From positions 7,695 to 71,694 of the forward strand of contig DASPHG010000053.1 in the NCBI GenBank assembly GCA_035629775.1: 64,000 bases of DNA, read 5' to 3'. Below, in pieces: positions 41,937 through 49,547 of this stretch. The stretch is from DASPHG01 sp035629775 (GTDB taxonomy: Bacteria; Actinomycetota; Thermoleophilia; Solirubrobacterales; Thermoleophilaceae). Each line of letters opens with the position of its first letter. Positions within the stretch are counted from its first letter, which is position 1. A program made the position numbers and the translations under genes. The notes beneath the pieces were generated by a model. That model had not been told where the DNA came from, did no database searches, and saw only the letters and a list, made by a program, of their open reading frames with translations.

Positions 41937-42745
41937 GGCGACGTGACCTCCTTGACGGGGACCGGCTCATTCTCACGCATCTCCGCAACCCGCCGCGCCT
42001 CATCGGCGAATCCCACCCGCTCGAGCACCTCCTCGCCGAGCGCGAGGTAATCGGCCCCCAGGCGCGGCTCGTGATCGAGGATCGAGATGCCGCGCTCGGC
42101 GGACTCCGCGTAGCGGATCGACTGGCGGATCGCGGTCGAGAAGACCTTCTCGCCGAAGCGCTCGCGGAGCTGGACGAGCGCCTCGCGGGAGTGGACGGTG
42201 CGCAGGTCGGCGATGTTCAGGACGACCCCGAGCCAGTCGAGGTCGGGATGCAGGTTGTCCTTCGCGAGCTCGATCACCTCGAGCGCCTGCTCGACCCCCT
42301 GGAGCGAGAAGTACTGCGCCTCGGTCGAGATCAGCGCATGGTCGGCTGCCACGAGCCCGTTGACCGTCAGGAGGCCGAGGGCCGGCGGGCAGTCGATCAG
42401 GACGAGGTCGTGGCTGCGCTTGACCTCCTTGAGCGCGCGCTTCAACGTCAGCTCGCGGCCCATCTTGCCGCTGAGGACGAGCTCGGCCTCGGCCAGGCCG
42501 AGGTTGGCGGCGAGGACGCCGTCGTACACCGCCTCGGTGGCCTTGCGGCGCCCGCCCAGGACGTCCGCGATCGTGGGGTCCGCGTCCGCAGGGACGTCGA
42601 AGTAGTCGGACAGGTTCCCCTGCGGGTCGAGATCCACGCAGAGGACCGCGAGACCCGCGCGGCGGAACACGTCGGCCAGCGTCCGGACGGTCGTGGTCTT
42701 GCCGGTGCCGCCCTTCTGAGACAGCACGGCGATAGTCAGCGCCAT
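41933..42745 (-). CDS. ParA-family ATPase (orphan)
   Basis: A 270-residue Walker-type partition ATPase. Deviant Walker A KGGTGKTTT (K11, K16), Walker A' VDLDPQGNLSDYF, Walker B LVLIDCPPALGLLTVNGL. No parB or parS-like repeats are near, so it is more like the stand-alone ParA/MinD types that position proteins. It is preceded by an FHA gene and followed by the overlapping amidase gene. TATAGT nine bases before the ATG suggests leaderless expression. Confidence 0.9.
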   Translation of the reverse strand: MALTIAVLSQKGGTGKTTTVRTLADVFRRAGLAVLCVDLDPQGNLSDYFDVPADADPTIADVLGGRRKATEAVYDGVLAANLGLAEAELVLSGKMGRELTLKRALKEVKRSHDLVLIDCPPALGLLTVNGLVAADHALISTEAQYFSLQGVEQALEVIELAKDNLHPDLDWLGVVLNIADLRTVHSREALVQLRERFGEKVFSTAIRQSIRYAESAERGISILDHEPRLGADYLALGEEVLERVGFADEARRVAEMRENEPVPVKEVTSP

Positions 42746-42754
42746 TCGCGGCCG

Positions 42755-42760
42755 ACTATA
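42755..42760 (-). promoter_or_regulatory. -10 box, leaderless start of parA-like gene
   Basis: TATAGT on the minus strand, nine bases before the ATG at 42745. It is a close match to TATAAT. Confidence 0.5.
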
Positions 42761-42779
42761 AGCGACCCTTCGAGGCGGT

Positions 42780-43343
42780 CTAGTGGGTGGTCGTGGCCGG
42801 GCGAGTGCGCGCGGACCGGCCGACCCGCAGCAGGTACAGGCGGAAGCGGCCGATGGTCATTTCGTCGTCATCCTCGAGCTCGCGCCAGTCCACCCGCTCG
42901 CCGTTCACCCACACGCCGTTGAGCGAGCGGTCGTCGAGCACCCGGATCGCGTCGCCCTCACGGTGGATCAGCGCGTGCCGGCGCGAGACGGTCGGGTCGT
43001 CGAAGCGCACGTGGGCGGCGAGGCTGCGCCCGAGCCGCGTCCAGCCCTCCTGGAGCGGCACCACGTTGACGCGGTCGCCGTCGTCGAAGGCCAGGTAGTC
43101 GCCGCGGGTGACGAGCGATTCGCGCGCGGCGTCAAGCCATTCCGGGTGCTCCGTGTCCTGCGAGTCCCAGGTGTCGGTGGCATCGACGTGGGTCGCGAAC
43201 ATCGACGACCGGGCAAACCGGTCGCTGTCACAGCGGGGGCAGGACGGCACGGCGTCGCGCTCGTGCAGCGCAATCGCGTAGCCGCACCGCTCGCAGTGGA
43301 ATGAGCCCGCGCCGGCCAGGGTCCCGGCGGTGAAGGCGTCCAT
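42780..43343 (-). CDS. Zinc-ribbon and FHA domain protein
   Basis: A 187-residue protein. An N-terminal zinc ribbon (C17, C20, C35, C38) and a C-terminal FHA domain (about residues 95-178) with WTRLGRSLAAHVRFDDPTVSRRHALIHREG and RSLNGVWVNGERV. GRS, SRRH and NGxxVNG are the phosphothreonine-binding loops, so it probably reads Ser/Thr-kinase signals. No kinase gene is in the window. A GAGGAGG ribosome site precedes the ATG. Confidence 0.88.
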   Translation of the reverse strand: MDAFTAGTLAGAGSFHCERCGYAIALHERDAVPSCPRCDSDRFARSSMFATHVDATDTWDSQDTEHPEWLDAARESLVTRGDYLAFDDGDRVNVVPLQEGWTRLGRSLAAHVRFDDPTVSRRHALIHREGDAIRVLDDRSLNGVWVNGERVDWRELEDDDEMTIGRFRLYLLRVGRSARTRPATTTH

Positions 43344-43465
43344 GCTTACTCCTCCTCGAATGTGCGGATCATAACGAGTGTCGCAAAACCCGCCAAAAGC
43401 TTCTGCCGCAAATAGCGGCCACTGTCATCAAAGGAGTACCCCCTCGCGGGTCGAAAAAATCATCT

Positions 43466-43708
43466 ATGTCCGACCTCGAACTCGGAATCCTGAAAAAGAG
43501 CATCGGCTCGATGCGAAGCAGCTGCGTCCACTGCGCCTCATGCCGCCGTGTGCCGGTGCCGGGCGAGTTCGTTCATCGGCTGCCGTCCGAGCGAGTCGTC
43601 TGCTCGCTGTGCCTCGCGAAGGTGCGCCTGGCCGAGCGCGAGCAGGCGGTCGCCGAGCGCGTGTACACGAGCGAGCGCCACGTCACGGTCGCGCCGCGCG
43701 CTGCCTGA
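43466..43708 (+). CDS. Small Cys-rich (zinc-binding) protein
   Basis: An 80-residue protein with C20, C23, C26 and C46, C49 (SSCVHCASCRRV and VVCSLCLAKVRL), a likely zinc site. Function unknown. The 122-base gap upstream is unusually A+T-rich for this window and probably holds divergent promoters for this gene and the FHA gene. The only SD-like AAGGAG is about 30 bases before the ATG. Confidence 0.6.
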   Translation: MSDLELGILKKSIGSMRSSCVHCASCRRVPVPGEFVHRLPSERVVCSLCLAKVRLAEREQAVAERVYTSERHVTVAPRAA

Positions 43709-43722
43709 CGCGGCGCGAGCCA

Positions 43723-43728
43723 TAGAAT
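43723..43728 (+). promoter_or_regulatory. -10 box, leaderless start of SRPBCC gene
   Basis: TAGAAT lies nine bases before the GTG at 43738; no ribosome site. Confidence 0.45.
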
Positions 43729-43737
43729 CGCGCCCCC

Positions 43738-44292
43738 GTGAGGCCGGTAAGAGTCGAGACAGTCATCTCCGCGCCGCGCGAGGCCGTGTTCGACTACCTG
43801 GGCGACCTGGCAAACCACGTTGCCTTCATCGACCACTTCACTACGGACTTCCGGCTTGCTCGGACACGTTCGGACGGGGCGGGGGCCGCGGCTCGCTTCC
43901 GGCTCGAGAACCCGGGCCCGAAGCAGTGGGCCGAGGTCCAGTTCGTCGCCTTCGAGCGCCCCCGCCGGATCGTCGAGGAAGGCAAGTCGGGCCGCTTCCT
44001 CCGTAACAAGTTCTGGACCATGTGGGAACTGGCGCCCGACGGCAACGCGACCCGGGTCGAGCTCACGTTCTGGAGTGAGCCCGGCTCGCGCTGGGACGCG
44101 TTCAAGGAGTCGCTCGGCGGTCGCCGCTGGATCAAGGGTCAGAACAAGATCGCGCTCGGCCGGCTCAGGAAGGTGTTCGAGGAGACACGGGACGAGCCGC
44201 TCGCCCGCGCGACGATCGCCGGTCTCGAGCCCATGACGCTGCCTCGTTTCGGGGCGCATCCCAGCAGGGAACGGCTCAGGGCCAAGGGATAG
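43738..44292 (+). CDS. SRPBCC (START-like) family protein
   Basis: A 184-residue protein with the polyketide-cyclase/dehydrase fold that binds hydrophobic ligands. The N-terminus (VRVETVISAPREAVFDYLGDLANHVAFIDHF) and LENPGPKQWAEVQFVAFERPRRIVEEGKSG followed by WTMWELAPDGNATRVELTFWSEPG fit the family. A basic C-terminal extension follows. The ligand is unknown. It is followed by the lipoprotein gene after 13 bases. Confidence 0.82.
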   Translation: MRPVRVETVISAPREAVFDYLGDLANHVAFIDHFTTDFRLARTRSDGAGAAARFRLENPGPKQWAEVQFVAFERPRRIVEEGKSGRFLRNKFWTMWELAPDGNATRVELTFWSEPGSRWDAFKESLGGRRWIKGQNKIALGRLRKVFEETRDEPLARATIAGLEPMTLPRFGAHPSRERLRAKG

Positions 44293-44295
44293 ACT
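44290..44295 (+). promoter_or_regulatory. -10 box of lipoprotein gene
   Basis: TAGACT, ten bases before the ATG at 44306, overlapping the upstream stop codon. Confidence 0.4.
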
Positions 44296-44305
44296 GCCGC
44301 GCCCG

Positions 44306-44869
44306 ATGGGCCTCCGTCAGCTACTGCTCGCACTCGCCTGCGCCGCTTTCGCGGCGTCCCTGTCGGGCTGCTTCCTCGAGCCCGAGGAGGAGGAGGGCGC
44401 CGCGCTGCGGGAGGGCCTCGCGGTGAAGGTCGGCGACATCGAGTACACCGTCTACATGACCCGCCAGCTCAACCCCGCGCTCGCGGACGACCGCGGCTAC
44501 TGGCAGGGGCCGGAGGCGGAGCCGGGGTTCGCGCTGTACGGCGTGTTCATCCAGGCGTGCAACCGCAGCGACGAGGACGACGACCTCGAGGACGCGAATT
44601 ACTTCGCGACGGACGACTTTGTCGTGGTGGACACGCAGGGCAACGAGTACGAGCCGCTCGAGACCGACGACGAGAACGTCTTCCACTACCACGCGACCGA
44701 GCTCGAGCCCGGGCAGTGCATCCCGACCAAGGGGAGCCTGGCCCAGCAGGGCCCGACGGCGGGGGCGATGATCCCGTTCGAGTTCCCGCTCGAGGCCGGC
44801 GAGAATCGCCCGCTCGAGCTCGAGATCCACGGCGAGGGCCAGGAGGGCCTCGTCGAGCTGGACCTCTGA
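44306..44869 (+). CDS. Lipoprotein, DUF4352-like
   Basis: A 187-residue lipoprotein. Signal LLLALACAAFAASLSGC ends in a lipobox with lipidated Cys22, then an acidic linker. The body (VGDIEYTVYMTRQLNPAL, FALYGVFIQACNRSDEDD, FVVVDTQGNEYEPLETDDENVFHYHATELEPGQCIPTKGSLAQQG, MIPFEFPLEAGENRPLELEI) resembles the immunoglobulin-like DUF4352/telomeric-repeat-binding-factor-2 fold of Actinobacteria. Function unknown. Its stop codon is the first base triplet of a strong terminator hairpin. Confidence 0.8.
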   Translation: MGLRQLLLALACAAFAASLSGCFLEPEEEEGAALREGLAVKVGDIEYTVYMTRQLNPALADDRGYWQGPEAEPGFALYGVFIQACNRSDEDDDLEDANYFATDDFVVVDTQGNEYEPLETDDENVFHYHATELEPGQCIPTKGSLAQQGPTAGAMIPFEFPLEAGENRPLELEIHGEGQEGLVELDL

Positions 44870-44893
44870 ACAAGGGGCGTGGCCCCTTGTTCA
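44867..44893. terminator. Perfect hairpin at convergent gene ends
   Basis: 12-bp perfect arms (TGAACAAGGGGC and GCCCCTTGTTCA) with a 3-base loop. The left arm starts with the TGA stop of the lipoprotein gene. It lies between converging genes. It has the GGGGC/GCCCC core but no T tract. Confidence 0.65.
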
Positions 44894-44904
44894 ACCCTCG
44901 ACCT

Positions 44905-46566
44905 CTAGTCGAGCGCGGCGTCCAACACGAGGCGCGCCGCCGGCGCCGCCGTCTCCCCGCCCGCCCCGTTCCTCACCAGGAGGACGGCGACCGCGAGCTC
45001 CGGCTTGTTCACCGGCGCGTAGGCGGTGAACCATGCGTCCGTATCGGTCCCGGGCGTCTGCTCGATGTCCTCCTCGTCGGTCGTGTCCTCGAGCTCGGCG
45101 GTGCCCGTCTTTCCGGCCACTCCGATCGGGGCGAGCGATGCCGCGGTCCCCGTGCCGTAGTTCACGACGGCGACCATCATCCGCTCGATGCGCCCGGCGA
45201 CCCGGCGCGAGGTCACGCGGACGGGTGCCGGCCGGGTCGCGCCGCGCACGACGGTGGGAGTCCGCAGCACGCCACCTGACGCGATCGTCTGGGACATGGA
45301 GGCGAGCAGCAGCGGCGTGGCCAGCACGCGCCCCTGCCCGATCGCGGTGGCCCCGAGCTCGAGGTCCGACGCGATCTCCTCGGCGGCGGGCAGGGTGCTG
45401 GGTGCCGCCCCGGGGAGGACCGGGTCGGCGTTGAACCCGTATCGCTCGGCGGTCTCCACCAGCTCCCTCGCGCCGATCCGGACCCCGAGCGGCGCGAACA
45501 CGGAGTTGCACGAGTGGGCGAAGGTCTCCACGAAGTCGCCCCCGCACGCCTCGCCGTTCGCGTTCTCGAGCTGCACGCCGTCGATCGTCGCGTACGTCTC
45601 GATCGGGAACTCTGTCCGCGGCTTGACCAGCTCGCGCTCGAGCGCCGCCGTGGCGGTGATGATCTTGAACGTCGAGCCAGGCGGCTGCGCGGCGGAGAAA
45701 GCGATCCCGGCCAGGCCGCGGACCTCGGCCGTGCGCGCGTCGAGGGCGGCGATGCCCCCGAAGCGGCCCGCGAGGGCGGTCGTAACTGCCTGCTGGACGC
45801 CGACGTCGATCGTCGTCTTGACCGGCGCGGCGCGGCGCGGCTCGGCGGTCGCGAGGATCCGGCCGCCGGCGACGAGCCGCCCGCCCGGCTTTCCCGCCAC
45901 CTGATCTTCGAGGATCCGCTCCAGTCCCGAGATGCCGACGGGCGTGTCCTGCTCGAAGCCGCGCGCGTGCAACGCGTCGCGCTCCTCCTCCGTGGCGGGC
46001 GCCGCGACGGTCCCGACGATCTCGGTGCCCCCGAGGCCCAGGGGGGAGGTGCGCGCGGACGCGGGCCCTTCGGCGATCGTGCTCCCGTCCCGCGCCAGGA
46101 TCTTGGCGCGCCGCGGTGCCCGGGTGGTGCGCTCGAGCGACTCGCCGGGGTCGAGGCCGGGGAACGTCAGGTGCTCCGCCCAGTCGACGCGGTCCGCTTC
46201 CATCGGCAGCTCGAGGGTGCCCTCCACCGTTCCGAAGACGCGCGTCTCGAGGGCGACGTCCACCGAGACGGTGTCCCCGCTCTCCTCGACGTCGCCTGTC
46301 TCGACGCCTGTTGCCGTCGCGGTCGCCATCGCGTCCCGATAGGCGACCTCGAGCTCCTGCGGTGCGACCCGCCCCTGCGCCTCCGCGGTGAGCTGGCGCC
46401 ACATGCCGCCGTAATCGCCGTCCTCCCACGCCTGCGCGAAGTCGCGCGCGGCGCTTTTGGCCGCCGACTCGTGGAAGGCCCCCGCCAGCAGGCCCACGAC
46501 GAAAGCGAGGGCGGCGAGGGCGGCGAGCACCGCGCCGCGGCGCCTGGCCCATGTGTCGGGGGTCAT
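44905..46566 (-). CDS. Penicillin-binding protein (transpeptidase)
   Basis: A 553-residue class B-type penicillin-binding protein. One N-terminal membrane helix (LAALAALAFVVGLLAGAF), an NTF2-like MecA_N domain (about residues 35-130), a dimerisation-type linker, and the transpeptidase domain with S298-T-F-K301 (PPGSTFKI), SCN (AHSCNSVFA) and K486-T-G (AGKTGTAE). All catalytic motifs are intact. AAGGAG just before the ATG at 46566 fixes the start; a GTG 21 bases earlier is less likely. MecA_N-type enzymes can be low-affinity for beta-lactams, though that cannot be judged here. Confidence 0.9.
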   Translation of the reverse strand: MTPDTWARRRGAVLAALAALAFVVGLLAGAFHESAAKSAARDFAQAWEDGDYGGMWRQLTAEAQGRVAPQELEVAYRDAMATATATGVETGDVEESGDTVSVDVALETRVFGTVEGTLELPMEADRVDWAEHLTFPGLDPGESLERTTRAPRRAKILARDGSTIAEGPASARTSPLGLGGTEIVGTVAAPATEEERDALHARGFEQDTPVGISGLERILEDQVAGKPGGRLVAGGRILATAEPRRAAPVKTTIDVGVQQAVTTALAGRFGGIAALDARTAEVRGLAGIAFSAAQPPGSTFKIITATAALERELVKPRTEFPIETYATIDGVQLENANGEACGGDFVETFAHSCNSVFAPLGVRIGARELVETAERYGFNADPVLPGAAPSTLPAAEEIASDLELGATAIGQGRVLATPLLLASMSQTIASGGVLRTPTVVRGATRPAPVRVTSRRVAGRIERMMVAVVNYGTGTAASLAPIGVAGKTGTAELEDTTDEEDIEQTPGTDTDAWFTAYAPVNKPELAVAVLLVRNGAGGETAAPAARLVLDAALD

Positions 46567-46597
46567 AGCTCCTTCTAGTTTGGCCACACGAGCGGGG

Positions 46598-46603
46598 TAC
46601 CCT
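46598..46603 (+). promoter_or_regulatory. -10 box of MarP-like gene
   Basis: TACCCT, ten bases before the GTG at 46614; no ribosome site. Confidence 0.35.
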
Positions 46604-46613
46604 GCCCCCGGCC

Positions 46614-47762
46614 GTGACAGCCATCGACTGGATCATTGTCGGCTTCACGCTCGCGATGGCGCTGTGGGGCTACGCCCAGGGGCTGATCGTCGGGGCGCTC
46701 TCGCTGGCCGGTTTTGCCGTGGGAGCGGTCCTCGGCGCGCGCGTCGCGCCGCTCCTGCTCGAGGAGGGCTCGAAGTCGCCGTATGCCCCGGTCTTCTCGC
46801 TGGTATGCGCCGCCGTCATCGGCGGCGTGCTGGCCTCGGGCCTCGAGGTGCTCGGCTTCCACCTTCGCCGGCGCTTCGGGAGCCGCCTCGGCGCCCTCGA
46901 CGGCGCGGGCGGGTCGGTCCTGCTGGCGTGCCTCGCGCTCGGCCTGGCGTGGGTCGCGGGTGCCGTGGCGCTGCAGACCCCAGGGGCGCGTGAGCTCCGC
47001 GAGGAGGTGCAGCGGTCCGAGATCCTGCGCCGGCTCAACTCGGTACTGCCGCCCTCCGGGCCGATCCTGAACGCGCTCGCGCGCTTCGACCCGCTACCCC
47101 AGATCAGCGGGCCGGCGCCTCGGGTGCGGCCGCCGACGGCTGCGATCGCCCGCGACCCGGAGGTGCAGTCGGCCGCCGCGAGCGTGGCGCGCGTGCTGGG
47201 GACAGCCTGCGGGCTGGGTGTACAGGGCTCCGGCTGGGTGGCCGGGGACGGGGTGGTGGTGACGAACGCCCACGTCGTCGCCGGGCAGGACGACACGACT
47301 GTCCAAATCCGCGGCGAGGGCGCTCGCCACGATGCCGACGTCGTGTTCTTCGACGTCACGAACGACGTCGCGGTGCTGCGCTCGTCGGGGATCGCCGGCG
47401 CTCCCGCGCTCGCGATGGACGAGGGAGCAAAGGCCGGCACGTCGGCCGCGATCCTCGGGTTCCCCGAGAACGGCCCCTACGACGTCCAGCCGGGCCGACT
47501 CGGCCTCACGACGACGGCGAGCACGCAGGACGCCTACGGCCGCGGCCCGGTCCGCCGGCGGATCACGACGCTCCGGGGGCTCGTCCGCCACGGGAACTCC
47601 GGTGGTCCCATGGTCGACGGCGACGGGCAGGTCGTGACCACGGTGTTCGCGTCGTCCGAGTCGGGTGGCGCCGCCGACGGCTTCGGCGTTCCCGACTCGA
47701 TCGTCCGCGAAGCGCTCGGTCGCGCGCAGGGCCCGGTCGACACCGGGCCGTGCGTCCGCTAA
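46614..47762 (+). CDS. MarP-like membrane serine protease
   Basis: A 382-residue protein. An N-terminal CvpA-like domain with four membrane helices (residues 5-125) joins a periplasmic trypsin-like protease with catalytic H220 (TNAHVVAG), D251 (NDVAVLR) and S329 (GNSGGPMV). This is the layout of MarP (Rv3671c), which protects mycobacteria against acid and acts on peptidoglycan hydrolases. Two Cys (CGLGVQG near 205 and the C-terminal PCVR) may form the redox-sensitive disulfide of that family. It is divergent from the penicillin-binding protein gene. Confidence 0.9.
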   Translation: MTAIDWIIVGFTLAMALWGYAQGLIVGALSLAGFAVGAVLGARVAPLLLEEGSKSPYAPVFSLVCAAVIGGVLASGLEVLGFHLRRRFGSRLGALDGAGGSVLLACLALGLAWVAGAVALQTPGARELREEVQRSEILRRLNSVLPPSGPILNALARFDPLPQISGPAPRVRPPTAAIARDPEVQSAAASVARVLGTACGLGVQGSGWVAGDGVVVTNAHVVAGQDDTTVQIRGEGARHDADVVFFDVTNDVAVLRSSGIAGAPALAMDEGAKAGTSAAILGFPENGPYDVQPGRLGLTTTASTQDAYGRGPVRRRITTLRGLVRHGNSGGPMVDGDGQVVTTVFASSESGGAADGFGVPDSIVREALGRAQGPVDTGPCVR

Positions 47763-47772
47763 GAACCGGGTC

Positions 47773-48648
47773 GTGCTCTCTCCCACCCGGATCGGTCCCG
47801 TTCTGCTCGTCGGACTCGCGTTGGCGACCCAATTCGCGGGCGGCTCGTCGGCCGCCCGCGAAGGCCAGCCGGCCGCCCGCGAGCGCGACTCGAACCCGTG
47901 TCTCGACCGCGAGCGCGCGAAGCGACTCCTCTGCCCGGACTTGAAGATGAGCCCGCCCGCCGAGATGTTCGTCTCGCGCACGAGCAGGGGCCGGGCCCGG
48001 CTCCACGCCGCCAACTCGATCAACAGCGTGGGCAGGGGCCCCGCCGAGCTTCGCGGGCGGCGCGCGAGCAAATACACGATGGACGCGCGCCAGGTCGTGT
48101 ACCGCACGAACGGCAAGCGGAAGTGGCTCGACACGCGTGCACGCCTCCTGTTCAAGGCGATTCCGGGTCAGTACCGCTACTGGAAGTTCCTCCACGCGGC
48201 CAAGTTCGAGCTCTGGCGGCTGAACGACCGCGGCGTCCGGACGAAGCGCGTGCGCGTCGGGCCCAAGGTGTCGTACTGCCTCCGCGATCTCGAGCGGCGC
48301 AACGGGCACCTGCGGCGCTCGCCGAAGAAGTTCCACTACCCCGCGTGCAACCAGGACCTCGGGAAGCAGCGAGTGACGCTCGGCACCTCCGTCGGGTGGT
48401 CGGACGTCTACCCCGCCACCTACCACGAGCAGTTCCTCTACGTGACCGGCCTGCGGGGCTGCTTCGCCTACGTTCACATCGCCGACCCGCGCAACGGGAT
48501 CTACGAATCCAACGAGCGCAACAACGAGGGGGAGAGGATCGTCCGGCTGCCCTGGAAGGGGGCGTCGCTCCGCGGCTGCCCGAACCGGAGCCGCGAAAAG
48601 CCGCCGAAGACCGGGCCGGACGGCGGGGCCGAGGCCCCGCGCCGCTGA
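47773..48648 (+). CDS. Secreted lysyl-oxidase-like protein
   Basis: About 291 residues. Signal peptide at residues 5-25. The body follows the lysyl oxidase family: NSVGRGPAELRG, YRYWKFLHAAKFELWRL, VSYCLRDLERRNG, VTLGTSVGWSDVYPATYHEQFLYVTGLRGCFAYVHIADPRNGIYESNERNN. The copper-binding HxHxH segment of animal LOX is reduced to a single His in WKFLHAAKF, so amine-oxidase activity is doubtful. A structural or binding role outside the cell is more likely. The GTG at 47773 gives a normal signal. A hairpin overlaps its last codons. Confidence 0.75.
   Translation: MLSPTRIGPVLLVGLALATQFAGGSSAAREGQPAARERDSNPCLDRERAKRLLCPDLKMSPPAEMFVSRTSRGRARLHAANSINSVGRGPAELRGRRASKYTMDARQVVYRTNGKRKWLDTRARLLFKAIPGQYRYWKFLHAAKFELWRLNDRGVRTKRVRVGPKVSYCLRDLERRNGHLRRSPKKFHYPACNQDLGKQRVTLGTSVGWSDVYPATYHEQFLYVTGLRGCFAYVHIADPRNGIYESNERNNEGERIVRLPWKGASLRGCPNRSREKPPKTGPDGGAEAPRR
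48623..48640 (+). terminator. Hairpin at the end of the lysyl-oxidase-like gene
   Basis: Perfect 8-bp arms GCGGGGCC and GGCCCCGC with a 2-base loop, inside the last codons. It has the same GGGGCC core as the intergenic hairpins. Confidence 0.4.
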
Positions 48649-48723
48649 CCCACGGCACCCCTCGGCGCCGGTACAATCCGTTTGCCCGATGGGAGGTGCG
48701 GGCAAGACCGCCTTCGGCGGGAG

Positions 48724-48752
48724 CAGGGGCAGACCAGGGGCAAACAGGGGCA
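48724..48752 (+). repeat. Three direct repeats CAGGGGCA at helical spacing
   Basis: Copies begin at 48724, 48735 and 48745, that is 11 and 10 bases apart, just before the ribosome site of the PRC-barrel gene. They may bind a regulator on one face of the DNA. Confidence 0.6.
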
Positions 48753-48768
48753 ACTACGGGAGGTTGCT

Positions 48769-49176
48769 GTGCACTCCCTCGAGGAAGCACGAGGCTGGAT
48801 CGAGGCACGCGTGGACGACGTGTACGGATCACGCGTCGGCCAGATAGCGGACGTCTACTTCGACCCCGAAGAGCGGGAGGTCCACTGGATCCTCGCCCGT
48901 CTCGGGTCGAGCGAAGGGCCCCTGACCGCGATCCCGGTTCACTACTCGATCGCGAGCCGGACGCACGTCTGGGTGCCGATCACGAAGGACCTGATCGCCC
49001 GGGCGCCTCAGCTTCAGCGCATACGCGCGCTGACGCGCGACGACGAGCTGGAGCTCTGCTTTCACTACGGGGGGCTCCGGCGCCGAGCCGAGGTCCTCCG
49101 CCACCGGCTGGCGGAGAGCTTCACCGCGGTGCCGAGCAGCTCGGTCGTGCCGTTCCAGCCGCGCGGGTCGGGCTAG
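48769..49176 (+). CDS. PRC-barrel domain protein
   Basis: A 135-residue protein with a PRC-barrel (residues 1-65: LEEARGWIEARVDDVYGSRVGQIADVYFDPEEREVHWILARLG, then AIPVHYSIASRTHVWVPITKDLI). The fold mediates protein or RNA contacts and occurs in stress and photosynthesis proteins. The C-terminal half is helical. CGGGAGG ahead of the GTG at 48769 fixes the start. Function unknown. Confidence 0.8.
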   Translation: MHSLEEARGWIEARVDDVYGSRVGQIADVYFDPEEREVHWILARLGSSEGPLTAIPVHYSIASRTHVWVPITKDLIARAPQLQRIRALTRDDELELCFHYGGLRRRAEVLRHRLAESFTAVPSSSVVPFQPRGSG

Positions 49177-49180
49177 CGGC

Positions 49181-49486
49181 TCAGACCGTCACGACGCGCC
49201 GCAGCCAAGCGTTCACGGTGTCGCACTGGAGGGCGAAGCCGTCGCGCGGCATCCGGCTCAGAACCTGCTCGGCGAACCGGCGGGCGACCTCCGTCGACGG
49301 GTCCTGCCCCGCGGCGTGCAGTATCAGCGCCCGGGCCAGCTCGGTGGCGGCGTCGATGTCGCCGGCGCCCCAGTCGATCCGCGCTCCCGCGGGAAGCAGC
49401 CGCTCGGCTGTCCCCCCGACTGCGTAGACGGCAGGCGCGCCGTCTTCGAGACGGCCGACGTAGATGATTGGCTCGGGTTTGCGCAT
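49181..49486 (-). CDS. Small conserved protein, DUF6166-like
   Basis: A 101-residue protein: IIYVGRLEDGAPAVYAVGG, IDWGAGDIDAATELARALILHAAGQ, VLSRMPRDGFALQCDTVNAWLRRV. The order of an N-terminal hairpin, a WG-x-G turn, an Ala-rich helix and a C-terminal xWL motif resembles DUF6166, whose function is unknown. A longer upstream frame exists but is a shadow of the divergent gene. It converges on the PRC-barrel gene. Confidence 0.6.
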   Translation of the reverse strand: MRKPEPIIYVGRLEDGAPAVYAVGGTAERLLPAGARIDWGAGDIDAATELARALILHAAGQDPSTEVARRFAEQVLSRMPRDGFALQCDTVNAWLRRVVTV

Positions 49487-49547
49487 GGGGGGTCCCAGTC
49501 CGTACAACGGCGGACTGCGGCCGAAGTGAAAGGCGGGGCGGGCGAAC

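Noticed and set aside
44891..46648. A 585-codon minus-strand frame in another phase over the penicillin-binding protein
   Set aside because: The 44905-46566 frame holds SxxK, SxN and KTG motifs; the other is Arg/Gly shadow.
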